The notes beneath the pieces were generated by a model, which was not told the origin of the DNA, made no database searches, and was given only the letters and a program-made list of their open reading frames with translations. From assembly GCA_947184155.2 (NCBI GenBank), contig CAMXCT020002068.1:189605-253604 (forward strand): 64,000 nt of DNA, in the 5' to 3' direction. The stretch comes from Cladocopium goreaui (lineage: Eukaryota; Sar; Dinophyceae; Suessiales; Symbiodiniaceae). Shown in pieces: positions 12,401 through 24,400 of the stretch; position 1 is the first letter of the stretch, and each line of letters begins with the position of its first letter. Both the position numbers and the translations under genes were made by a program.

Positions 12401-15400
12401 CGTCGCCCCAGTCGGGCGGATCTTCCTCGGGAGGCTCCTCCTTTGGTTTCTTCCCTTTTCGACCTGTGTCGTCCTTCTTCTCCTTGTCCTTGCCTTTATC
12501 CTTCTTAGATGGCTTCTCGGCTTCTGGTTCAGTCTTGGTCTTCGTCTGCGTCCTCGTGCCAGTGCCATATTGGCTCTTTCCGATCTTCTCGGACTCCATG
12601 GGGTTCACCTGAGTCTGCTGGCTCAGGAAACTCCATGATGAGTAGGGCGTTGACGACCATGAAGCCATCATCATTGCAGGGTCCACTGGCCACCACTGGC
12701 GCCCATCTGTGAACCATCCCTGACCAGGAATGGGCTGGGCATGCATCTGGCCTTTCCCAATGGATTTTCCCCTGCCACCTATTGGCTCGGAGTGCGTCGA
12801 TCCGGGGCCACGACCATGACGTCGAAAGTCCTCTTGCGGGTGCGGCGCTGCCGCCATTGGAGAAGGAAGCGTTCCTTCTTGAGGCGCAGCCTCCTTCAGG
12901 GACTCAGCCCTTTGTTGGGTTGCCACCCTACGGCCAGCAGGCCGTCTCGGCGCAGCCGAGGCCATGGGAGCCTGGAGCTTTGACAGCATCACAGCGCTCC
13001 GCTACCAATGCGGAGTGCAAGGGTAGCAAATTGGGCTCAGAGTAAAAGGGGCAAAAGCAGCTATTTTCGCTAGAGCAGCGCTTGAGTCAAGCTGCGGTGA
13101 AAAGCGGCTAAAATGCAAAAAGTGAAAATGCAAACTGCCGCACACCAAGCTTACACCTACCAACACATGGTTTTCACACTATCATCATTTAGCTGTTGTT
13201 AAAGGGGTAAACAAACCCCTCTATTAATCAACCAACCAATGGGAAAAGGACATGTTTTATCCACGTTTTCCTTGGTTTTTCTCTGGTTCCGGGAGGGTCT
13301 GCAAAACACATTTTGTCAGACAGGTTCCGCCGCCCCGCAAGGTGATGTCGACAGAAGAAAATCTATGCCTCTCGTTTCATGGTTCGGTCACGTTGGTTTG
13401 GGGCATGCAGAATAAATCCATATCCTCAATATGATTGCAAAAAATGGGGACAGAAATGAAGAGTTATATTTAGGGAAAAATGACATTAAGAATAGGTGGT
13501 GTTGTGTTTGCTTTACCCAATACATTGAGCAAATGACACACGTTCGGCTTTGATCCCAATTCTGTGCCGACACATGATATGAGAATGGCAGACCCTCTGA
13601 TTATTTTTGTGTGCCCCCTTGTTTGCACATGACATGAGAATGTGTGACCATTCATATGTTTTAAAAACGGATGCTGTGCAAAAAATCGCCACGGTTGAAA
13701 ACATAGGTCGCTCGCAACACCGGAGCGCATGAGTTGCGTTGTGCTCTCAACTCTGTGTGGAGTCTTGCGGGAGCACTCTCATGGACAATCAACAATCACT
13801 TAAGTGAATCTTTGTGCCTAATTACACTTATACACCTTGAAGACCAAAACATGTAAAGGATAAACATACATTTCCACATGAATACATCGGGATTCATTTG
13901 AAAGGCAAAAGTTGGAGAGGGAGGCTGGGCACGAATGCGCATGTGATTAGGAAATCCCATGAAATCGCACTGTGCTAGTAGCTGCTAGTCGCTGCGTCAC
14001 TTGACACTGTGCGTTCCGCAACAACAACAACAACAAAAGTTGAAAGATTTTGAGGTCCCATGCCATGTGCTTTGCGACTTCGAGGCCGCGAACTTCTACC
14101 ATAGAGCCGGGGGGGGGGGGCGCTTCGCAGGCCGCAGGGCCCGGATTCCACAATACACGAAAGCCACCAGCCGCAGGGTCCCCCCATTGAGAGAAAGGTG
14201 TCATAAAATGTGCTGTTGCACCTTTCATTGCCTGATTTGTTTTTTACCTTTCCTTAATTTGAGAATGTGCATATCGCTGAAAGGTTTCGCCGACCTTCGA
14301 TGCCATGAGCAAATGAATTTGATTTAATTTTGGTACCTGCTCAAGTGTTTGGGAGGGGCGCGCCTCACGCACTGCGCGCCTCACGCACTTCTATTAAAAA
14401 AAACAGATCTGGTTGAAACTGTCACTGTTTTGTAAAGGCAAATCACATTTGTTGTGGTTGAACATGGCAAAATGACGCGAGCATAGTGATTCCTCATAGC
14501 ATCCGGAAACGAGTAGAATGTGTTTCAATGATCCAAATGGGGCAATGGAAGTTCATCTTGATGTTTAATCAGGGCCTGATGTGTTTTATTCCACCACGAC
14601 CCATTGCTGGTCAGAAGCGTCGGAAGCCACGCCTCTGGATGCCACGTTCGCTCCAACTCCTGAGTTCTGTCATCCTTTTGACGTGATTAGAAGCACCTGT
14701 ATCTGCAAAAATGGGAGAAACATGGAGAAACATTGTCAGGTTAAAAACATCCTAGCAGCAAAACTGAGATATCTGAGGTTTTTCCAGCAAATACGTCGAG
14801 TCAAACATCACAAAGTAGATGTATATGCATAATTAATTGACTAATAAACATTAACACACATCAAGATCTATCACCAGCAAAAAATCTAGACGCAAGTGGC
14901 AAGGTGAGATGATAAACAAACACGACAAACGAAACCTTGCTCTGCAAGAGTACCCAAATACTCATCTCAAATGCTCCAAACAGGACATATTTAACAACAT
15001 ATCAACATATATGTATATACTATATGTGTGATACTATATGTATATACCATACATGTACCATACATTGAGCATCCCATTTCCACCACCCCATTGATGTCCA
15101 CATCTTGGGCAACCCTGACGCTGGCCGAACTTTCTGGCTCCTGTAAGGGCTTGGCTCGTTGAACTTGGCAGAACCAGTCTGGGGATGCTCAAAATTATGA
15201 ACAAAAAACATGGAGGATTCAACCAATATATAACTTATATAACTAACATTAATTGATTATATATTTATTTGGGAACTTATGTAATAATACATAATCAACT
15301 ATTTATCGGGGAACTTAAAATAGGATTGATGCAAAACAACAATCAGCAAAATCAGCAAACGCCGCAGCTGGATCTGTCGTGTTTTCGAACAACAGGCCGT

Positions 15401-18400
15401 GTCATGCTCTGCAAAAGCAACCTCAACTGGCTGAACTTCAATATTCCTCTTTGTTTATGCAGAGACTAGGTTTTCTCCCGTAGGAACCCTAAGAAATACA
15501 AAAACAAATACTTCCGATGATCTAGGACCACAATAGGACAGCAGGGATCTTTTGATCAAACCATAGGCAATTCAAAAATGTCAGACCCAGACACCCATAG
15601 AATTCCATAGGTGGCACCATCCCAGTTTGGGGTATCAGCAACAGCCTGACCCATGCCCGGGAAAACAAACGATCTAGAATAATGCAGTAGACCCTCTTAT
15701 AGTGTGTTCCAAACCCAACTTTGATGGACATATACTTTCTTTTGGCCGTTTGAAACCCTTTTTTGGCCAATGAGCACCCCATTTGAGGGGTTGAACCATC
15801 CAACTAGAACTGTTTTGGCAATTAAAAATATTGAATACTCAGAATTTGTCGGATCAAACATACCATGCAATAGTTTATCCTTGTGTATTCCAGTTTGTAT
15901 ATTCTATTTTACTGTGTGAATGCCCATGATTACAGTATATGTTCCATTTCTTTTTTTGAATCATTTTTTGATATCGATCGGTTTAATCCTCCTTTGTTTA
16001 ATTGGTTGACTCGTTTTACAGTCATCACCACTTTTGGATGTATTCCATCCACATCTGTACTCCATTTAACATCACTTAACCATATTTAATTCACCCTGAT
16101 AATCACTCCATTCACTCCATTGGTCAGCGCCTGCGGCAGCAGCGTCCGATGGATGCGCATGGCCAGCGGCTCCGTGAGGGGCTCCGCCATAGGCTCCGCC
16201 GAGGAGCCTGACGACTGGAAAGAACAACGGTGGGATTTGGTGGTTGACGATGACATCATCATGATATGTGATATGTATATTTTACAATGTTTAATCCAAG
16301 GAAGTTTAGAAGTCAAACTTCCGACAATATACAGATGAAAAGCAGAGGTGGTAAGAGTCAGAGAAGAGAAGAGAAGGGAAGAGAAGAGAAGAGAAGAGAA
16401 GAGAAAGAGGCAGAAGAAAGAAGATGCAGGTGCGCGAAAAGGTTGCAAAGTCACTATTCCTGTGTTTTTCCAATGACTTGTGGCTCCGGAGGGTCGAAAA
16501 GTAGGCTCGCTAAAGCGGCGGGTGCGGAGCCATCTGGTCAGATGAGAGATGAAAAATTGCACGCCAATTGTGGCGCGAAGCGCGTTTCCAAGTCAAAATG
16601 TAGAAAACACTCCAGTTTCGGAGCACTTGATGTTGAAAAAGTGCACGCCGTTGTGGCGCGAATCATATTTCAAAGTAAAAACGTACAAAACGTTCAAAAA
16701 TTGAAGAAGTCTCGCAGAATAGCTTCGTTTTCAAGGTTGCAGAGAGAGAGAGAGAGAGAGATAGATAGATAGATAGATAGATTACACAACTGCAACTACA
16801 ACTACACGACACTACCACTACAACTACAGCTTCAAATATACTATGCTACAGTGCACTAATTACACTACACTACTACGCTACGCTACGCTACACTACACTA
16901 CACTACAGTACACTACACTAGACCACAACAACAACTACAACTACAATTGCTCTGCACTAATTACACTACAGCCACGACTACAACTGCAGCTGCAACCACT
17001 ACACTCTACACTTCACTACTCTACGCTGCACTACGCTACACTACACTAACTACAACTACAGCTACAACTACGCTACTTTACGCTACACTACACTACACAC
17101 AGCACACAACACTACAGCACACTACACTACACTACACTACATTACCTTACACTACACTCATTACACCACACCACAACTACAACTACACTAATTACACTAC
17201 TACACTACAACCACAACTCCGCTACACTACAACTACAACTACAGCTGCACTACACCACACTACATCCAGCAGTTGTTGGTGAGGTGACCATTGCAACCAT
17301 TGCAGCCACTCCGAAAAATACAGCTCCAACCACCTTTCGGTTCATGAGTGGATTCGCTCTGCCATCCGTGATTCACGACAACCAAACACTCTTATAGTGT
17401 CCTATCTTTGAAAATTCCGCCACCTCCTTGTGCGGTACTACTGGTAATAACAAAAATAACAACAACCTGTAATAGTAACTAGTAATGCCAATACATTATA
17501 TATATATATATATATACACGAATAAGTTATAGGAATTCACTAACCTGAAATAATGCTATTTGGGGATGATTCCCCTTACTAACCATGATTCCAGTGAGGT
17601 CGTAGTGAGGTCGTTATAATTTACCCCGGATAGGGTGCAAGAACAAGCATCATTCTCAATAAAATAAATTGTCCAAACCACTTGATATACACATCACTTC
17701 TCCCTAATATCATGGTTGCTCAAATCCTCTTGCAAAAATCACCTCCTTGGACCAAAATCCTGGGCATCCCCAACTCCGAGGCTCAGTGCGCTTGTCGAAG
17801 CGTGGCAAGCGCGGCGCCACCCGGGACGGGTCGCCTGGGACACCAGCAGTTGCAGGGATACTCCTCTCGTTGGGTTTGTCCAACCCAAATCGTATGCTTT
17901 TTTGACGGGGAAATGAGGATCAACCCAGTTTTAGGATGATTTCCGAGTTCACCATTGATTACCATTGTAGATCTCTGCATAGTGACAAACTTGATGTGGT
18001 TGTTTTCCCACTAGAAACTATGGAGACCCAACAAAAATGTCTCTTTCAAGAGGAAATAGAAAATCCTCTGCTCAATCCGTTATGAATGAGCCACCTTTTA
18101 GCCACGAGTGACAAGAATGGTCAAGTGTTTTGAGGTATGGTTGAGATGGTCCGGTGAATGGGAAGTGTGCACAGTGAGATAAATTTAGATACTGCTTTCT
18201 ACTAGCCATGCTGTTTGTGCTTCTGATGCTGCATGCACGAATGAAAACTGTACCCCAAAATCGCCATATCGAATGGCCAAATCAGCAAATCCTCTTTCAC
18301 ACCTAGTTTTGGGTTCAGTATTTGATTCAACTGTGAAGCAAAATTTCTTTCACTGACCAATCTTTGATAGCTCATCCAGACCCAGGCAGTTTCGCTCAGT

Positions 18401-21400
18401 CCCAGACTGTCAATGGGTGCCTGGAATCGCGATGATGGGTTGTTCACGGTGGTAGGGGAATATGAGTAGCAACAATGCCATCAAATTGCATACTTAGATG
18501 GCTTTCTACAGTTATATTAAATACAAATGTTTATTCACAGCTGTAAATATTGTTAAAGTGAGACCAAAACAACGCTACAATGGAGGCTTGGGCCTGTCTT
18601 ACCAAAAGAGGAATGTTGGTGATTTGACAAAGTCAAAACTATGTGGGTATCGGTTGCACAGAATTTTGGAGCGAGGAAACCACACAATGAGCTGGTCATC
18701 TCTTAGTAGTAGGACAATATCCAAGGTGGGATGGAAAAGTAAACACTTGTGCAACCACCAACCAGGATGGAATTTTCTGGGGCATGGCGGCATGGTCTCC
18801 CCTCAGAATTGACATTCTTCGATTTCTGGAAAAAGCCAGAAATCCAAGAGCCAAAGACCATTGAACGGAAGACTCCAAGGGGTAAAGGTTTCAAGCCTCC
18901 AAAAAAACACCAACATCTTCCCAACCCGACTGCAAATGAGGGTCGTTAAAACTATACAGGGAATAGGTGCTGAAAATGTGGTTGAATAAAACAACATCGA
19001 AACAAATTCTTTGGTCTCAGAGGTCTCGTACAGGTGTGGTGATTATAAGGATGGTAAATCTCAGTGCCCACTTGATCGGGGAGCAGCTTCATTCAACCGG
19101 CCTGACGACCCAAGCGTAGCCGGTTTGGAGGTTCTGTGCAGGCTCAACGGGGCTGACTTTGGGTCACCATCCGTCACCATCCCGCATTAAGCCTACTATC
19201 AAACAGGACTGTCCCAACTAGGGGATTTCCTATCCACCAAGAAATTCCTCACTGCGTGCGGTAATCCAAATGAACTATATTACGAGAAGTTGGTCAACTC
19301 TCAGAGAGTTACGCCTAAAGGGGGTTGCCACCAGCTGCGGTTAGCGGATGTCATGTTTCAAAGCAATGATGCATACTCCAAACAAGTCATGATAGCAATG
19401 CACGCGATGAAGATTGGGGATAAACCTGCGAATGTAAATATAACCCAGCAACCAGCAATCGTGGAGATCCGCAACTTGTGGGCAAACATAACCAACAACA
19501 CAAGGTACTGGGTATCAAACACATCCCCAATGGATGGAGTAGGTCAGGTATAAGTTCAGACCCACAAAACGCCAGTTGCAGGAGCGAATTAGAAGGTAAG
19601 CAAATTTGATACAAAGACAGACAGAACATGAACAGACTTGGCTCTTCTGCCATGCTTACCTAGTCATTTGAAGTGGCATAACAATTGTATACGTACATTT
19701 GGGTAATATGCATCAAAAGTATGGTGCCTTGTGACCATTGACGAAATGAACAAAGCTTGTCTTGGTTGGTATGATCAGCATCAATATGTTCGTTTTTTTT
19801 TTTGCCACTGGCCAATGCCCATTTACGGGCATCGATATGAGTCAAAATCAGGTACCCCAATAGGTGGATCATGAATACATATATGAATAACCTAAGACAT
19901 GATCCTAAATTTTGACCCATGCCCATATGCGTTTGTCTGAACATAGGTACCCAACAATCAAATTCTCATGATTTCCAGATTAGAGTGCCATTAATGGGTA
20001 TACCCCATTTTAAGACGAACCCATACGAACCCATATTAATTGTCCTATATATCACATGGTATCTCAGTCTCATAAAGAGAATCCCAAGACAACTGATATG
20101 AAATCCCGATACTAATGGATTTATGACCATCCACAAAAATATTGGTTTAGCTTCATTCGAGTTCATCTCACTGTAGATAGTATCCCATTATTCAGCAAGG
20201 ATGCAATCATATTGGTAATTTCACGTAGCTATTGAAAGTGGCCCACTTTCCACAGCTATGTGAAAAACACCCAGGGTTTAATCCATCTTCTGACAGCAGC
20301 CACGCGGATCTCTCAAGTCCACGCTCCGTAACCCCAAGCACTGTTGGCGGGCATTACGAAACAGTCAATGGAGACGGTACTATCAATGGATGCAAGAATT
20401 ACTAATTAGAGCCGCTTCTGACCATGACACATGTGGGTCAACATATGTCCGAAATGGGTATCACCCATGGCACCTGTGAGGGCGCCCCAATCTTCGCCTG
20501 AGGGAAGCCACTGGATGTCGGCTAATCCTGGGTAATATTACCTAAAAATAACCTGAAAAATGCATGTTTGATACTCAATGAGTAGATTGAATTGACCTAC
20601 AACCAACTCATCAAAGCAGGATGGACCAACCTATACCACAGAGGGCGGAGCAGAAGTTGGCTTCCAGGGCATTTCCACCTTAGATTTCGCCTTAGATATC
20701 CACACGAACTAGTTGTGTTTTTAATGGTTTAACAATTTAACACACATTGGCCAAACCTTCACTTGGATCACTTCGGAGAGTTTACCATTGCAAATGCGTA
20801 CAGTAGGGTGATCGAATCGAAGGCCACAAGATTGGGACAGCCCTGCCGTCCTGCCTGTTTCAAGGTTTAGCCTTTGTCTGCTGTCAACGTGTCGATCATT
20901 TCTGCGCACAATGCTGGAAGAGAGTAATACTATGTCAGCCTTATTCCACTGTAATTGCGAACCAGGCTTACCACAGGCACATTTGGTAGAGGCAAATCCC
21001 CTTGCCACACTGATCCCTTCCAATGGCTGGTTCCTTCTAATAGTTGGTTCATAGAGACTTCAATTCTCCAGACTGATGAGATTCAAATTGTAGCGTAGTA
21101 TAGTTCACTGTGTACATGTACATACCTTTTGTAGTGCTGCTTACATTCCCAAATGGTATCCCTATGTTTTTGCAGGCGCTTGTTCCCAACATTGGCTATT
21201 TACCCCAGATTTGTTCAAGATGATTTCCCATTGTTGCGAGTAGTTCAGGAAATCATATCATTTCACACCCTATGCCAAACAGGTCTTCCTGTTATTGTCA
21301 AGATATATCCCTGCCATCATCCCATTGTTCATTGATAAACCACCATGTTTCTTAAATCCACTCTCCCAGCCTCTGGGTCCGCGGTAGGCTCGCGAGCCCT

Positions 21401-24400
21401 CGGTGGAGGTCTGTGGACCGTAGGCCGTAAGGGGCCGTAGGGTGTTTATCAATTGTTTTAGTGTTCCAGTACTGACCATATTCCATCCATTCTTCCAAAG
21501 CAATTTATATGTGATCTTCCATCGAAGAATCTATTTGAGGAAATGGCCCAAACCCACATTCAGAATCCGGTGACTGTTGGTGATCATCAGATCTACCAGT
21601 GTAGTCTCAAGGTTTCGTCCTGACTTCGGTTGGAACAAACTACACAGGAGAAACACTTCCAAATCTAGGTTGATGTTTTTCTGTTCTTACCATTGAAATT
21701 GGGGAGGTGTTTGTTCCTTTGCCACGTTCGATTCGTGGAGAGCATGTCCCCACAATCGTTGGTTACCACCCATTCACTGGAGAAGACTGGATATATCATA
21801 TGATATTCCTCAACCTCCTACCTATGTGATTTCAAAAACACTTCCTGTATTGAAAATCTCAAATCAACCATGCTTAATGATGCAGGCCCGCATTTGAACA
21901 ATTTTGGGGTAAATACAAAGTAACAAAAAAGTATGGAACATGTGGGTGCTGATCTGTAAATTTACAAAATGATGCCCCCATAACCCTGCAGTGAAAAATA
22001 TTGGCTTTAAATCTACCACAACTACAATATATCTATAATATATATATATATATCTATAATATATATATATAATATATATAATATTATAAATATATATATA
22101 TATATCATGAACATGTTTTTTTATCCTCCCATTTTTTGGTCTTCAGGTCGCCAGGCAACGGCCCCACGGTACAATTTGCCAGGCGAGAGGCCCTGTCAGG
22201 AGACATCCCTTGAAGCTGTCGTCGAGCCTGTGAAGGGGGATTTAAGCTCTAATTTGAAAGTCAAATGACTCATCTTAATCAGAATAGTAGGGATAATCCA
22301 CAGCTAACCAAGGGGAGAATGAGTCATTTCATTAGGACTTTCTGGGTTAGATGTAGAATAATGTAGGGAATTCAGAGTGACAAATAGGGAGTTATCGTTC
22401 CCAAATATGGAGTTATGGAATACCCTCTGCTACTGACGCCGAACTGCAGTGAAATTGATTTCCGAGTAAAGACGGTAGAATTGCCAATTGGAGCCCTTCT
22501 GGAGTGATAGTCTTGGTGGTCAGTGACAAGTTAGTTCCCACCAAGTAGCAAAGAGTGAAGGTCATGAGGGGGGTATGTCTGTCACAACAATGACACTTCG
22601 CAACTTATGCCTGGAATTCTGCCAGGGGAAATGATCCATGTTGGACCCTCTTCTGGTTACCTATTCTATCGGTTACATCCTCATTTACGTTGGATTGTGT
22701 GTCAGTTCCTAGTGTTGTTACCCCTTGGCCACATCCAATGGCATCCCTACTGTACTTGAAACTTGGTCAGCTCATACGAGTCATCCCTGCGGCAATGGAC
22801 TCATGTATGACAAAGTCGGAATCCCAGACTGACTGGTAGTGTCCACTCGTCCACATGTGTTTGTTCCTTAGATCCACCTTTGCAACCAAGCATGGAACAT
22901 GATTTCTGTTTCTTTTATCAGCACACCAAGCAGCCAAAAAAACAGATAGAACCACTTCTTCTCCGCCAGAATCACATGGGTTTTGGACAAGTTAGCACAG
23001 GCGAATCTAGCTTCCCTCCATCCGACTGAACTGTCATTGGAAACCCGTCAGCGGCTGCATCCCACCCCTCCTGGTGCCATGACGCTTCAGTAGCCTGGCG
23101 CTGTGGGGTCTAAGCAATGATATCCGTTTTGTTCAGTAATCTGTTTACGAGAGAACGTATCATGCGATCTGTTTGATATGCCACTACCCATCGTTTTCCC
23201 GCACACAATGGTTGTGATAAATGTGTGAAACACTTTTCTCATCAACCAGCCAGTGGGAAGTTGACACAGTGACAACTTCGCCCCTAAGCACCGAGGATTT
23301 GTCAGCCTTTCATGATTGTGTCTTTAATTACATCACATGAATGCTGCCGGACTGTCCCTGCATATTTCAAGTGAACCATTTTTGGAGGATACAGAAACTT
23401 AATGGAATTTATGTGATCTACTGCCACTTGTAGAGGGGTGGCCTGAGTTTACTTTCATATGGCCAAGTACGGTCATTGACACCAAAGTGAATGGAATGCA
23501 TGCATGATGTGATGCATTGCCATGTGATGTCTTTAAACTAGCATGGAGGAGAACAAATGCCGGTCAATGTCAGCTAACTTCAATCTGCAAACGCTTATGA
23601 ATAGTGCGATTGGCTCAGTTCAGACCTTCTCCATTCCAAGACCGTTCAGGCTTCCCCGATGCCCCAAACCTCACCGCAGGACGGGGCTGTATACCCAGGG
23701 ACTCACAACCTTCGCAGCCTTCAAAAACATGACCCCCAAATTGGTCTGGGTCAAAAGTGGACCCGCTTCTGAACCATCCTTGGTGGTCAATGCTGGTCAA
23801 GTTCAAGCCCTTAAACCATCTTAAACCATCCATTTCAATATATTTCAATCCCTCAATGGTTTAGGAGTTACCTTTTTGTTCCCCATTCTTCCCTAATTGT
23901 TCCCTTAATTCGGCAGCCTTGCCAAACATGCCCATCGCACCTTCACTCGCTTGGAGACCTGGCGGAAATCTGATGCTTTCTGGATGTTTTTGGGGGAGTA
24001 AACCGCAACAGAAGTCACCTCTTATCTTGAAGATGAGTAGATGAGGACCTCAGTTTTATCTGGGATTTATCTGGGTATACCTTGGCAAAAACAAAACATG
24101 CTTTCCTTTTTACCAAGCCAAGATGTGCATTTGTTCTTCAAAATGGGTGACAGCTCAATATTTTTTTGCGAGATTTGGAGGGACACATTATCAGAAAATA
24201 GTAGTTCATGAGGCAAACCCAATAATCAACCATCCCTGATTCGGGTTTACTACTTGGCAAACCCCTACAGTATTTGGGATGATGCAACATGACCTCTAAA
24301 TGGTTGATTGCTGGGAAGGCTCTTAATATTATATGTTGCATTATTTTGTTATTGTTGTTAGATTTACAATAATTGGCTTACAACAACAAGTAATCTGATA

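Larger units (their letters stand above)
3394..13178 (-). mobile_element. Intact Ty1/copia-type LTR retrotransposon
   Basis: A 9785 bp element is bounded by two identical 171 bp direct repeats and contains one uninterrupted Gag-Pol ORF on the minus strand. The domain order protease, integrase, reverse transcriptase, RNase H is the copia (Pseudoviridae-type) order, not the gypsy order. A tRNA primer-binding site abuts the 5' LTR (13007-12995). Flanks share CTAT (3392-3395 and 13179-13182), a possible 4 bp target duplication if the LTRs are trimmed to end at the GC of CTCCGC; a clean 5 bp duplication was not found. Identical LTRs and the intact ORF imply a recent insertion and possible present activity. 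Confidence 0.95.

Noticed and set aside
3576-12983. Many open frames on the plus strand opposite the polyprotein
   Set aside because: They are shadows of the GC-rich minus-strand ORF; none carries a family motif, while the minus frame has a full set of catalytic residues.
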